The notes under the pieces: model-generated
Seen by the model: the letters and a program-made list of their open reading frames with translations, nothing else
Told to the model about the DNA's origin: nothing
Database searches by the model: none
Part shown: positions 32,697 to 40,659 of the stretch, piece by piece
Position numbering within the stretch: the first letter of the stretch is position 1
Layout: each line of letters opens with the position of its first letter
Assembly (NCBI RefSeq): GCF_001043915.1
Contig: NZ_LABX01000201.1
Location: forward strand, 1 to 40,659
Direction of reading: 5' to 3'
From: Methylobacterium aquaticum
GTDB lineage: Bacteria > Pseudomonadota > Alphaproteobacteria > Rhizobiales > Beijerinckiaceae
DNA: 40,659 nt
Program-made: the position numbers and the translations under genes

Positions 32697-34076
32697 ATGC
32701 GCCCCAATTCCCTGATCGAGCTCGACCGCGACCACCTCATCCACCCGGTGATCTCGTGGAAGGGACACGAGGCGCGCGGCGCCACGGTGCTGCAATCGGC
32801 GCAGGGCGCCACCCTCACCGATGCCGAGGGCCACACCCTGCTCGACGGGTTCTCGGGCCTGTGGTGCGTCAATGTCGGCTACGGCCACGAGTCGATCGTC
32901 GAGGCGGCGGCCGAGCAGATGCGGCGCCTGCCCTACGCCACCGGCTATTTCCACTTCTCCAGCGAGCCGGCGATCCGGCTGGCCGCCCGTCTCGCCGAGC
33001 TGGCACCCGGCGACCTCAATCACGTCTACTTCACCCTGGGCGGCTCGGATGCGGTCGATTCGGCGGTGCGGTTCATCCGCTACTACTACAACGTCACCGG
33101 CCGGCCGACGAAGAAGCACATGATCGCCCTGGAGCGGGGCTATCACGGCTCCTCGACCGTCGGCGCCGGGCTGACCGCGATTCCCGCCTTCCACGACGGC
33201 TTCGACGCGCCGACCCCCCTCCAGCACCACATCCCCTCGCCCTACCCCTACCGCAACCCGGCCGGGGACGACGACGCGGTGGTGATCGCCGCCTCGGTGG
33301 CGGCGCTGAAGGCCAAGGTCGAGGAACTGGGCGCGGACAACGTCGCAGCGTTCTTCGCCGAGCCGATCCAGGGCTCGGGCGGCGTGATCGTGCCGCCGGA
33401 CGGCTGGCTGACGGCGATGCGGGAGGCGGCGCGCGACCTCGACATCCTGTTCGTCGCCGACGAGGTCATCACCGGCTTCGGCCGCACCGGCCCGCTCTTC
33501 GGCTGCGAGCATGACGGCGTGGTGCCGGACCTGATGACCACCGCCAAAGGCCTGACCTCGGGCTACAGCCCGATGGGCGCGGTGCTGATGTCGGACCGGA
33601 TCTACCGCGCCATCGCCGATCACGCCCCGGCCGGCAAGCCGATCGGCCACGGCTTCACCTACTCGGCGCATCCGGTCAGCGCCGCGGTCGGCCTCGAAGT
33701 GCTGCGGCTCTACACCGAGGGCGGCATCCTGGAGAACGGCCGCCGGGCCGGCGCGCGCTTCACCGCGGGCCTCGAGCGCCTGGCCGACCATCCTCTCGTC
33801 GGCGACGTGCGGGTGCGCGGCCTGCTCGCGGGGGTCGAGCTGGTCACCGACAAGGCGAAGCGGACCAAGCCCTCGCCGGATCTCGGCATTTCCGGCCATC
33901 TCGCGCGCTTCGGCTACAAGAACGGCGTGATCTTCCGCGCCTTCGCCGACGACATCGTCGGCTTCGCGCCGCCGCTCTGCTGCACCGACGAGGACATCGA
34001 CACCCTGCTCGCCCGCTTCGAGCAGACGCTGAACGATGTGCTCGACCTTGCCGACGTGCGCGCCGCGCTGGCATGA
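32697..34076 (+). CDS. Class III aminotransferase (omega-amino acid type)
   Basis: A 459-residue PLP enzyme. Features: FSGLWCVNVGYGH, YFHFSSEPAIRLA, FTLGGSDAVDSAVRF, RGYHGSS, FAEPIQGSGGVIVPP, ADEVITGFGRTG with D255 contacting the PLP ring nitrogen, and the PLP lysine K284 in TTAKGLTSGY. It is closest in feel to omega-amino acid:pyruvate or beta-alanine/GABA/putrescine aminotransferases, so it probably transfers a terminal amino group to pyruvate or a keto acid. The next gene (ttuC) starts 14 bases after its stop, giving an operon. Confidence 0.92.
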   Translation: MRPNSLIELDRDHLIHPVISWKGHEARGATVLQSAQGATLTDAEGHTLLDGFSGLWCVNVGYGHESIVEAAAEQMRRLPYATGYFHFSSEPAIRLAARLAELAPGDLNHVYFTLGGSDAVDSAVRFIRYYYNVTGRPTKKHMIALERGYHGSSTVGAGLTAIPAFHDGFDAPTPLQHHIPSPYPYRNPAGDDDAVVIAASVAALKAKVEELGADNVAAFFAEPIQGSGGVIVPPDGWLTAMREAARDLDILFVADEVITGFGRTGPLFGCEHDGVVPDLMTTAKGLTSGYSPMGAVLMSDRIYRAIADHAPAGKPIGHGFTYSAHPVSAAVGLEVLRLYTEGGILENGRRAGARFTAGLERLADHPLVGDVRVRGLLAGVELVTDKAKRTKPSPDLGISGHLARFGYKNGVIFRAFADDIVGFAPPLCCTDEDIDTLLARFEQTLNDVLDLADVRAALA

Positions 34077-34090
34077 GAAGGCGTTTCACC

Positions 34091-35176
34091 ATGACGACCA
34101 AGAACCGCCGCTACCGCATCGCCGTCATCCCCGGCGACGGTATCGGCAAGGAAGTGGTGCCGGAGGGCGTCCGCATCCTCGAAGCCGCCGCGGATAAGTT
34201 CGGCTTCCGCCTCGACTTGCAGCACCACGCCTTCGGCTCCTGCGACTACTACGCCGAGCACGGGACGATGCTGCCGGCGAACTGGAAGGAGCTTTTGACC
34301 CCGACCGACGCGATCTTCTTCGGCGCGGTCGGCTGGCCGGCCACCGTGCCGGACCACATCTCGCTCTGGGGCTCACTGCTGCAATTCCGGCGCGAGTTCG
34401 ACCAATACGTCAACCTGCGTCCCGTCCGGCTGATGCCGGGCGTGCCCTGCCCGCTCGCCGGCCGCGAGCCCGGCGACATCGACTTCTACGTCGTGCGGGA
34501 GAACACCGAGGGCGAGTATTCGTCGGTCGGCGGCACGATGTATCCGGGCACCGAGCGGGAGATCGTGATCCAGGAGACGGTGATGAGCCGTCACGGCGTC
34601 GACCGGATCCTCAAATTCGCCTTCGACCTCGCGCAATCGCGGCCGAAGAAGCACCTGACCTCGGCCACCAAGTCGAACGGCATCGCCATCACGATGCCGT
34701 ACTGGGACCAGCGGGTCGAGGCGATGGGCGAGCACTATCGGGACGTGCGCCGCGACAAGTACCACATCGACATCCTGACCGCGCATTTCGTGCTGAACCC
34801 GGACCGGTTCGACGTGGTGGTGGGCTCGAACCTGTTCGGCGACATCCTGTCGGATCTCGGCCCGGCCTGCACCGGCACGATCGGCATCGCGCCGTCCGCC
34901 AACATCAACCCGGAGGGGCGCTTCCCCTCGCTGTTCGAGCCCGTCCACGGCTCGGCCCCGGACATTGCGGGGAAGGGCATCGCCAACCCGGTCGGCCAGA
35001 TCTGGACCGCCGCCATGATGCTGGAGCATCTCGGCGAGGTGGAGGCGGCCAACGCCATCGTGGCGGCGATCGAGACGGCGCTCCGCGAGCCTGCCTCCCG
35101 CACCCGCGACCTCAAGGGAACGGCGACGACCCGCGAGGCGGCGGAGGCGGTGCTGCGGGCCTTCGCAGCGGCGTGA
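34091..35176 (+). CDS. ttuC: Tartrate dehydrogenase / D-malate dehydrogenase (decarboxylating)
   Basis: A 361-residue member of the isocitrate/isopropylmalate dehydrogenase family that oxidises tartrate or D-malate with NAD, Mn-dependent. Seen: AVIPGDGIGKEV at the start, RPVRLMPG, VRENTEGEYSSVGG (specific for the TtuC/DmlA branch), FGDILSDLGPACTGTIGIAPSANI split across the metal-binding Asp region, and EPVHGSAPDIAGKG. The ATG at 34091 is preferred; an ATG at 34073 overlapping the aminotransferase stop adds six basic residues. The pairing with an omega-aminotransferase suggests use of a hydroxy or keto acid chain, without more proof. Confidence 0.92.
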   Translation: MTTKNRRYRIAVIPGDGIGKEVVPEGVRILEAAADKFGFRLDLQHHAFGSCDYYAEHGTMLPANWKELLTPTDAIFFGAVGWPATVPDHISLWGSLLQFRREFDQYVNLRPVRLMPGVPCPLAGREPGDIDFYVVRENTEGEYSSVGGTMYPGTEREIVIQETVMSRHGVDRILKFAFDLAQSRPKKHLTSATKSNGIAITMPYWDQRVEAMGEHYRDVRRDKYHIDILTAHFVLNPDRFDVVVGSNLFGDILSDLGPACTGTIGIAPSANINPEGRFPSLFEPVHGSAPDIAGKGIANPVGQIWTAAMMLEHLGEVEAANAIVAAIETALREPASRTRDLKGTATTREAAEAVLRAFAAA

Positions 35177-35182
35177 CGTTTG

Positions 35183-35208
35183 GGCCGGACGCTCGAGGGT
35201 GTCCGGCC
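35183..35208. terminator. Bidirectional terminator-like hairpin between ttuC and the rhodanese gene
   Basis: GGCCGGAC (35183-35190) and GTCCGGCC (35201-35208) form a perfect 8-bp stem with a 10-base loop, seven bases past the ttuC stop and seven bases from the rhodanese stop, between convergent genes. Confidence 0.6.
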
Positions 35209-35215
35209 GTGCCCC

Positions 35216-35629
35216 TCAGGCGTCCTCTGCCAGCGCGAACCCCTCGTCCATCCATCCGGTCATCCCGCCGATCATCACCTTCACCGGCAGCCCGAGTTCG
35301 GCGAGGTGCAGCGCGGCTTTGTCGGCGCCGTTGCAATGCGGGCCGGCGCAATAGACCACGAACAGGGTGCCTGCGGGCCACTCGGCCATGCGGCGGGGCG
35401 TCATCTTGCCCCGCGGCAGGTTGAGGGCGCCGGGGACGTGGCTCCGCGCGTAGAGGGCCGGCCCGCGCACGTCGAGAAGCACGAAGCCAGGGTCTCCTGT
35501 CGTCCCATCCGCCGGCCCGAAGGCGGCGTGCACGTCGGCGCAATCGGTCTCGAAGGCGAGGCGCCGCGCGTAATGCGCCGCGACCTCGGCGGCGGGGGCG
35601 GGCGGGACGGCGGTGACGGGGTTCGGCAT
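35216..35629 (-). CDS. Single-domain rhodanese (sulfurtransferase)
   Basis: A 137-residue protein: LLDVRGPALYARSHVPGALN, then the active-site loop VVYCAGPHCNGADKAA with catalytic C94, then GLPVKVMIGGMTGWMDEG. These are all normal rhodanese strands, and a second Cys (C99) sits in the loop. AAGGAG lies 11 bases before the ATG. It moves sulfane sulfur or acts as a redox relay in the cytoplasm. It is divergent from ftrA with about 120-170 bases between, a pairing that suggests FtrA regulates it. Confidence 0.9.
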   Translation of the reverse strand: MPNPVTAVPPAPAAEVAAHYARRLAFETDCADVHAAFGPADGTTGDPGFVLLDVRGPALYARSHVPGALNLPRGKMTPRRMAEWPAGTLFVVYCAGPHCNGADKAALHLAELGLPVKVMIGGMTGWMDEGFALAEDA

Positions 35630-35746
35630 GACGGCTTGGTTCTCCTTGCGTCGACCCCGCGCTTTGAGCGGCGGGTCGAGCCGGCCTATCCTGCGCCCTC
35701 CCCCCTCCGCCCGAGACCGGGCCGCCTGCCGTTCCGCGTCGAGATC

Positions 35747-35758
35747 GTGCCAAAAAAG
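35747..35758 (+). promoter_or_regulatory. GTG start plus A-AAA-AAG slippery tract before ftrA
   Basis: GTG CCA AAA AAG places the dnaX-type slippery heptamer A-AAA-AAG in the zero frame. A -1 slip there continues as GCC TCC GCC TTC and runs without a stop into the ftrA frame at 35800. AGCACC (35773-35778) and GGTGCT (35799-35804) could form a downstream stem. A missing base in the A6 run would give the same result. Real frameshift site or broken start: not decidable here. Confidence 0.4.
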
Positions 35759-35799
35759 CCTCCGCCTTCCCGAGCACCCCGTCCGGCCCCCGCGTCGCG

Positions 35800-36744
35800 G
35801 TGCTGGCCTATGACGGCCTGTGCACCTTCGAGTTCGGTGTCGCCTATGAGGTGTTCGGGCTGCCGCGGCCGGAAGCCGGCCCGCTCTGGTACCGCTATGC
35901 GGTCTGCGCGGCGGAGCCCGGGCCGCTCAGGGCCGGGGGCGGCCTCACGGTCGCGGTCGAGGGCGGGCTGGAGGTCCTGGCGGAGGCCGACCTGATCGTC
36001 GTGCCGGGCTGGCGGGCGATCGACGCGCCGGTCCCGCCGGATCTCGTCCTGGCCCTGCGCGATGCCCATGCCGGCGGCGCCCGGCTGATGTCGCTGTGCT
36101 CAGGGCTCGCGGTCCTGGCGGCGACCGGGCTCCTCGACGGACATACGGCGACGACCCACTGGCGCTACGCGGCGGCGATCGCGGCGCGCCATCCCGCCAT
36201 CGCCCTCGATCCGGGCGTGCTCTACGTCGACGAGGGCCGGATCCTCACCGCCGCCGGCAGCGCCGCCGGCATCGACCTGTGCCTGCATGTCGTGCGGGGC
36301 GATTTCGGGCCGGATCTCGCCAACGCGGTGGCGCGCCGCCTCGTCGTGCCGCCGCATCGGGAGGGCGGCCAGGCCCAGTTCATCGAGGCGCCGGTCCTGC
36401 GCGCCCACGAGGCGGCACGCCTCGGGCCGGTGATCGACGCGATGCGGGCGGGGCTCCACGAGGACCGGCCGCTCGCCGCGATGGCCCGCCTCGCCGGGAT
36501 GAGCCTGCGCACCTTCCAGCGCCGCTTCACCGCGGCGACCGGCCTGCCGCCAGGCGAATGGGTCGTCGCCGAGCGGCTGCGCCTCGCCCGGGAGATGCTG
36601 GAGCGGCCGGCCACCGTCCCGCTCGCCGAGATCGCCGCGGCGTGCGGCTTTCGCAATCCGGCCGGCCTGCGCCACCATTTCCGCAGCCGCCTCGGCACCA
36701 GTCCGGCCGCCTATCGGCGGAGCTTTTCCGGGCGCCGGCCCTGA
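35800..36744 (+). CDS. ftrA: GlxA/FtrA-type transcriptional regulator (DJ-1/PfpI plus AraC HTH)
   Basis: A regulator of at least 314 residues. The N-terminal DJ-1/PfpI-like domain has YDGLCTFEFGVA, LIVVPGW and LMSLCSGLAVLA with Cys at the nucleophile elbow. The C-terminal AraC domain has two HTH units: MARLAGMSLRTFQRRF and IAAACGFRNPAGLRHHF. The first usable start in frame is the GTG at 35800, but it lacks a ribosome-binding site and cuts into the first beta strand (RVAVLAYDG). A GTG at 35747 in the neighbouring frame gives a natural N-terminus (MPKKASAF...) if one base is gained or a -1 slip occurs at the A6 run. Likely controls the rhodanese gene. Confidence 0.85.
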   Translation: MLAYDGLCTFEFGVAYEVFGLPRPEAGPLWYRYAVCAAEPGPLRAGGGLTVAVEGGLEVLAEADLIVVPGWRAIDAPVPPDLVLALRDAHAGGARLMSLCSGLAVLAATGLLDGHTATTHWRYAAAIAARHPAIALDPGVLYVDEGRILTAAGSAAGIDLCLHVVRGDFGPDLANAVARRLVVPPHREGGQAQFIEAPVLRAHEAARLGPVIDAMRAGLHEDRPLAAMARLAGMSLRTFQRRFTAATGLPPGEWVVAERLRLAREMLERPATVPLAEIAAACGFRNPAGLRHHFRSRLGTSPAAYRRSFSGRRP

Positions 36745-36762
36745 GCCGATCTCGCAACGGCG

Positions 36763-36779
36763 GCCGCCGGTTCGGCGGC
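36763..36779. terminator. Possible bidirectional terminator hairpin
   Basis: GCCGCCG-GTT-CGGCGGC, a 7-bp perfect stem followed by GAAAA on the plus strand, between the convergent ends of ftrA and the second hybrid kinase. Confidence 0.4.
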
Positions 36780-36809
36780 GAAAATCGACGGTCGACCGAG
36801 AGTCTAGAT

Positions 36810-39245
36810 CTAAGCCGATGAACCAGGGGCCCGCCGCGGCCCGATCGCGCTCGCCAGCTGCTGCGAGAGCTGCTCGGCCGAGTACGGCTTGTGCAGCAAC
36901 GGGAAACCGTGGGACCCTTCCTGCGCCAGCACGTGGCTGTAGCCCGAGGTGAGCAGCACCGGCAGGCCGGGATGGCGCTGGCGCACGATCTTGCCGAGCT
37001 CGATGCCGCCCATGCCGGGCATCACCACGTCGGAGAACACCGCGTCGTAAGCCGCATCCTGCCCCAGCACGTCGAGGGCCGCCTCGGCATGGGTGACCCA
37101 GGTGGCGACGTAGCCGAGATCGTTGAGGATCTGCGCGGCGAAGCGGCCGACCCCGACATTGTCCTCGACGAGAAGCACCCGCTGCCCGGCCCGGGCCGGG
37201 GCCAGGCCCTCCTCCGCCGGCACCGGCCGGCCCGGCTCGTCGGGGGCCGGCACCTCGGGCAGGTAGAGGATGAAGGTGGAGCCCTGCCCCACCCGGCTCG
37301 TCACGTCGACGTCGCCGCCCGATTGCTTGGCGAAGCCGAAGACCTGGCTGAGCCCCAGGCCGGTGCCCTTGCCGACCTCCTTGGTGGTGAAGAACGGCTC
37401 GAAGATCTTGTCGATCACCGCCGGCGTCATGCCGATGCCGGTATCGGTGAGCGAGATCGCCGCGAACGGGCCCCTGGCGGCGGCATGGCCCCGGATCTCG
37501 GGCTTCTGCGCCCCGCAGGCGATGCGCAGGGTCAGCGTGCCCTCCCCCTCCATGGCGTCACGGGCATTGACCGCCATGTTGATGAGCGCCGTCTCGAACT
37601 GGCTGAGATCGGCCCGCACGAAGCAGGGCCAGCCAGGTCCTTCCGTCACCACGCGGATGCGCGCGCCCGTCACCGTGTCGAGCATGTCGGCCACGCCCTG
37701 GAGGCGGGCGACGACGTCGAACACCTCCGGCGCGAGGGCCTGGCGGCGGGCGAAGGCGAGGAGCTGGCCGGTGAGCTTGGCGGCCCGGTCGACCGTGTCG
37801 GAGACCGCGTCGAGATAGCGCGCCTTGCGGGCCTCCGGCAGGTCGGGCCGGCGCAGGAAATCGACCGAGGAACGGATAATGGTCAGCAGGTTGTTGAAGT
37901 CGTGGGCGACGCCGCCGGTGAGCTGGCCCACCGCCTCCATCTTCTGCGATTGCCGCAGCGCCTCCTCGGCCTGGACGAGGCGCTGGGCCCGCTCGCGCTG
38001 CTCGGTGACGTCGCGGGCGACGCAGTACAGGTTGCCTTCGAACGGCACCGCCCGCCACGACAGGGTGCGGTAGCCGCCGTCGCGGGTGCGGAACCGGTTC
38101 TCGAACGACAGGGTTGGCTCGCCGGAGCCGAGGCGCCGGATCTCCTCGCGGGTCCGGTCGTGGTCGTCCGGGTGTTCGAGCCAGGCGGAGCTGCGCCCGA
38201 CCACCTCGTCGGGCCGCCAGCCGAGGGTCGCGGTCCAGGCCGGGTTGACGCTGCGCCAGACGCCATCGGCATCGGCGACGCCCAGCATGTCGCGGCTCAC
38301 CTGCCAGATCCGGTCGCGCTCGGCGGTGCGGGCCGCGACCTGGCGCTCCAGGGTCTCGTTGAGGCCACGCAATGCCTCCTCCAGCCGGCGCTGGGCAGTG
38401 ACGTCGTTGAACAGGACCGCGACGTGGTGGGCCTCCGGCGCATCGACCCGGAAGGCGTGGACCTCGTACCAGCGCTCGCCGAGGGCATGGGCCGGCTGGA
38501 TGAAGCGGATCGGCTCGCCCGTGCGCGCCACCCGGCCGTAGAGATCGTACCAGTGCTGCTCGTGGCCGGGAGCGATGTCGCGCATCCAGCGGCCAGCCGC
38601 GCCCTCGAGGCCGGTATGGCGCGCGAAGGCGGGGTTCACCTCGAGGAAGCGGTAATCCTCGGCCCGGCCGTCCTCGGCAAAGCGCAGGGCGATGACGCAG
38701 AAGCCGGCATCGATCGCCGCGAACAGGGTGCGGTAGCGCGCCTCGCTGCACCGCAACGCCTCCTCGGCCTGCCGCCGGCCGGTGATGTCGATGATGAACT
38801 CGAAGCCGGTGCCGTCCTCAAGGCGCGTCGCCGCGCACAAGGCCCAGAACCGCGAGCCGTCCCGGCGCAGGTATTCGCGCTCGGTCGAGTTCGAGCGGCC
38901 CTGCGCCTGGAGGTCGGCGATGACGCGCCGGGACGTCGCCTGCCATTCCGGCGGCACCAGGGTGGCGGCCGTGAGAAGGCCATGGGTCAGATCCTGGCGG
39001 CTGTAGCCGCTCATCGCCAGGAAGGTGTCGTTCGCCTCGCGCACCCGGCCGGCCATGTCGAAGACGATCGCCCCGACGGTCTCGATGTCGAGCACGGCGC
39101 GCAGGCGCGGATCGACCAGGACGCCGCCCCCCTCGCCGAAGGGCCGCTCCAAGGGGCGCTCCAAGGGGCGCGCGGCCTCCGCCAGGGCGGCGCGCAACCG
39201 CTCGTTCTCCGCGAGGAGGTCCGGGACGTGTCCGGGATCCGCCAT
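36810..39245 (-). CDS. PAS-rich hybrid sensor histidine kinase with C-terminal receiver
   Basis: An 811-residue soluble kinase. Order: short coiled coil (LLAENERLRAALAEA), a repeated PLER unit (about 30-40), PAS about 45-160, PAS about 170-290, coiled coil, PAS about 310-430, HisKA with GVAHDFNNLL (H448), HATPase with NMAVNARDAM, DTGIGM and GTGLGLSQVFGF, and a receiver with SDVVMPGMGG (D739). The AHDFNN-type H-box and FFTTK loop place it in the blue-light/nitrogen-regulator-like HK subgroup common in Rhizobiales. The start at 39245 (MADPGHV) has GGGAG upstream and is preferred to one 57 codons earlier. No HPt or output domain. Divergent from the MarR gene. Confidence 0.92.
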   Translation of the reverse strand: MADPGHVPDLLAENERLRAALAEAARPLERPLERPFGEGGGVLVDPRLRAVLDIETVGAIVFDMAGRVREANDTFLAMSGYSRQDLTHGLLTAATLVPPEWQATSRRVIADLQAQGRSNSTEREYLRRDGSRFWALCAATRLEDGTGFEFIIDITGRRQAEEALRCSEARYRTLFAAIDAGFCVIALRFAEDGRAEDYRFLEVNPAFARHTGLEGAAGRWMRDIAPGHEQHWYDLYGRVARTGEPIRFIQPAHALGERWYEVHAFRVDAPEAHHVAVLFNDVTAQRRLEEALRGLNETLERQVAARTAERDRIWQVSRDMLGVADADGVWRSVNPAWTATLGWRPDEVVGRSSAWLEHPDDHDRTREEIRRLGSGEPTLSFENRFRTRDGGYRTLSWRAVPFEGNLYCVARDVTEQRERAQRLVQAEEALRQSQKMEAVGQLTGGVAHDFNNLLTIIRSSVDFLRRPDLPEARKARYLDAVSDTVDRAAKLTGQLLAFARRQALAPEVFDVVARLQGVADMLDTVTGARIRVVTEGPGWPCFVRADLSQFETALINMAVNARDAMEGEGTLTLRIACGAQKPEIRGHAAARGPFAAISLTDTGIGMTPAVIDKIFEPFFTTKEVGKGTGLGLSQVFGFAKQSGGDVDVTSRVGQGSTFILYLPEVPAPDEPGRPVPAEEGLAPARAGQRVLLVEDNVGVGRFAAQILNDLGYVATWVTHAEAALDVLGQDAAYDAVFSDVVMPGMGGIELGKIVRQRHPGLPVLLTSGYSHVLAQEGSHGFPLLHKPYSAEQLSQQLASAIGPRRAPGSSA

Positions 39246-39426
39246 ACCTCTCCCACCCGCCTGGTAGCGCCGCGTCGCCGCGCGCATCCGCCTCGTCCCC
39301 ACCGCCATATAGCGGAGGCGGGCAGCCCGTCTGTACCCTCCCGCCACGGACGGCCCGGATTGCGGCAGGGCGGGGAAGGCCGCATAGTTGGGCGCGGCTC
39401 CGCGACGGCGGGGCACGGAGGCCGGC

Positions 39427-39906
39427 GTGACGATCCCACCGACCCGTTGCAGCTACGCGGCCCTGCGCCGGGCGACGCGCAGCGTCGGGCAGCTCTACGA
39501 CGACGCCCTGGCGCCGAGCGGCCTGCGCGCGACGCAGTACGGCCTGCTCGCCATGATCCGGCGTCTCGGCAGCCCGACCATGGGCGAACTGGCCGAGGCA
39601 ATGGTGATGGACCTGTCGGGGCTCGCCCACACCCTCAAGCCCCTGGCCCGCGACGGGTATGTCAGCGTGGTGCCCGACCCGCGGGACCGCCGGGCCCGGC
39701 GCATCGCCCTGACGCCGGCCGGCGCCGCCAGGGTCGCGGCGGCGACGCCGCTGTGGCGGGCGGCCCAGGACCGGTTCGAGGATGTCTTCGGACTCGAGCA
39801 ATCCGACCTGCTGCGCGACCTCCTGCACCGGCTGACCTTGCCGGAGTTCCGCACCGCCCTGGCAATCCCTGCGCCGGACGACGGGACGACGCTTCCGGCC
39901 CGCTGA
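39427..39906 (+). CDS. MarR family transcriptional regulator
   Basis: A 159-residue winged-helix repressor. An N-terminal dimer helix (CSYAALRRATRSVGQLYDDAL) is followed by LRATQYGLLAMI, the recognition helix region MGELAEAMVMDLSGLAHTLKPLARDGYV in two helices, and the wing DPRDRRARRIALT. The GTG at 39427 has GGAGG five bases upstream, so it beats the ATG at 39388. Ligand and target are unknown; MarR proteins often control a divergent gene, here the hybrid kinase, and themselves. Confidence 0.9.
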   Translation: MTIPPTRCSYAALRRATRSVGQLYDDALAPSGLRATQYGLLAMIRRLGSPTMGELAEAMVMDLSGLAHTLKPLARDGYVSVVPDPRDRRARRIALTPAGAARVAAATPLWRAAQDRFEDVFGLEQSDLLRDLLHRLTLPEFRTALAIPAPDDGTTLPAR

Positions 39907-39917
39907 TCGTCCGCCTT

Positions 39918-40020
39918 GGAGCATTTTCCGACGAAGTCGATACCGGTTCGTCATAGAAAATGCGGCAAGATCAAAGAGCTACAGAAGCTTCGCGATGGCA
40001 ACGCAATCGTGAAGCGCTTT
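39918..40020 (+). mobile_element. RIME-like 103-bp element B, copy 2
   Basis: Same two-hairpin build and same length as the copy at 30632-30734, differing at only a handful of bases. Ends GGAGC and GCTTT. It begins 11 bases after the MarR stop, so it may also end that transcript. Confidence 0.82.
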
Positions 40021-40140
40021 AGTGTCCCGGTAGCGAAGTTCGCCCATGAACCATCGCTCGCATCGGTGAGCGCACAGACGAGCGGGGCCGCAACTGCCCA
40101 GCAGGCGGGTTCGTCGTCGGAGTTCAGCACCAGGACACTA
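40020..40140. mobile_element. MITE-like element with TA-flanked imperfect terminal inverted repeats
   Basis: The ends AGTGTCCCGGT (40021 onward) and ACCAGGACACT (up to 40139) are inverted. Extended over 32 bases the arms match at about 24 positions. TA dinucleotides flank or form both ends (40020-40021 and 40139-40140), as expected for IS630/mariner-type insertion. At about 120 bases it has no room for a transposase. Confidence 0.6.
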
Positions 40141-40659
40141 GTAGCCTGTCGGATTTATGCCAAAAATCGTCTGTTAGCGCAATAAATTCATACAGATTAA
40201 CGAACGGATAAACAATAATTGCGCCACTTTCCTCACTATCCATCAGTTTTTGGGGCGGGGTTGACGGGCGATTGCGGGCGTGATTCGCGGGATCATCCTG
40301 TAGCTGCCAAGGTCTCGTCCGGTGTCCGGTCTCCTCGTCCTGGCCGACAGCGTCGGCCGAGAACTCCAGCGTCTCCTCCCGACCCAGCCCAAGACCCAGC
40401 GCGTCAATCTCGCCCTGTTGGTCGCCACCATGCTCGACGTGCGCAGCGCCAACTTGATGGATCTGGCCGCCAGATTGCCCCGGCCCGTCGAGCGCATCGA
40501 CATGCGCTTTCAGTGGATCTGGCGGGTTGTGATGAACCCGCTGATCAAGCCTGACGACGTCATCGCACCGTTTGCGACGGAACGCATGGCTTTGATGGTC
40601 GAGCAGGGCGAGCCGCTGGTTCTGATCCTGGATCAAATCAAGATCAACCAGCGCCACCA
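40140..40659 (+). mobile_element. Insertion sequence of IS4 type, right part outside window
   Basis: An abrupt AT-rich stretch begins at about 40140-40145 (GTAGCCTGTCGGATTT), the likely left end, followed by the transposase gene at 40322. The right end and inverted repeat are outside the window, so the left boundary is approximate. Confidence 0.65.
40322..40659 (+). CDS. IS4 family transposase, N-terminal part
   Basis: Open from the GTG at 40322 to the window end (112 full codons). It reads as an N-terminal helical domain with QRVNLALLVATMLDVRSANL, LAARLPRPVERIDMRFQWI and NPLIKPDDVIAPF, and reaches LVLILDQIKINQRH, where D104 is the probable first catalytic Asp of the DDE triad. AAGG lies nine bases upstream of the GTG. 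An in-frame stop at 40301 limits the start to this area. The gene looks intact as far as seen. Confidence 0.85.
   Translation, partial: MSGLLVLADSVGRELQRLLPTQPKTQRVNLALLVATMLDVRSANLMDLAARLPRPVERIDMRFQWIWRVVMNPLIKPDDVIAPFATERMALMVEQGEPLVLILDQIKINQRH

Noticed and set aside
39918..40659. A genomic island or prophage attachment site
   Set aside because: The region is explained by three small mobile elements; no tRNA, integrase or direct repeat is seen.

Overview
The window is GC-rich DNA from an alphaproteobacterium, most likely a Methylobacterium or Methylorubrum relative (Hyphomicrobiales). The evidence is codon bias; a cellulose synthase gene next to a BcsS-type outer protein gene; many PAS/hybrid kinases; a GT21 ceramide-type glucosyltransferase; class I fumarase; a CtrA-type TTAA-N7-TTAACC box; and intergenic palindromic mosaics like those of Rhizobiales. 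It reads as chromosomal accessory and housekeeping DNA. I see no phage module, CRISPR array, tRNA or rRNA. The taxonomic placement is inference.

Layout. 1-8651: bcsA (runs off the left edge) and bcsS on the minus strand, a large hybrid histidine kinase with its own HPt domain, a divergent PilZ gene behind a CtrA-like box, and a GT21 glycosyltransferase. 8828-13950: S9 prolyl oligopeptidase, L,D-transpeptidase, a small membrane protein, an SppA-like S49 peptidase and a Tyr/Arg-repeat secreted peptide. 13951-14719 holds no gene. 14720-15970: a response regulator with an HD-GYP domain whose stop codon lies inside an IS110 remnant. 16186-23876: an exopolysaccharide locus of two divergent units. 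The minus unit holds a tandem alpha/beta-hydrolase and a GT2, with a WecG/TagA transferase upstream. The plus unit holds a Wzx-like flippase, a GH5 glycanase and a GT4. 24021-28379: aldehyde dehydrogenase, class III CoA-transferase and class I fumarase. 28532-35176: an uncharacterised 624-residue protein, a small secreted protein, argE, and divergent from these a class III aminotransferase with ttuC. 35216-39906: rhodanese, ftrA with a damaged or recoded start, a second hybrid histidine kinase and a MarR regulator. 39918-40659: a stack of a RIME-like element, a MITE-like element and the 5' part of an IS4-family element that runs off the right edge.

How it fits together. Cellulose synthase, a free PilZ protein, an HD-GYP response regulator and two hybrid kinases suggest a c-di-GMP-linked surface and biofilm programme, with the exopolysaccharide locus supplying a second polymer. 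BcsA's own PilZ motif looks degenerate, which makes the separate PilZ gene more interesting. The right half is organic acid and amino acid catabolism plus sensing.

The most unusual signals are: (1) a dnaX-type A-AAA-AAG tract, in the correct phase for a -1 slip, that would join a GTG start to the ftrA reading frame; (2) a mosaic palindromic repeat family whose end supplies the stop codon of two unrelated genes; (3) a fused double hydrolase with Arg in one nucleophile position and Cys in the other; (4) short in-frame tandem duplications in several genes; and (5) the nested mobile-element stack at the right edge.
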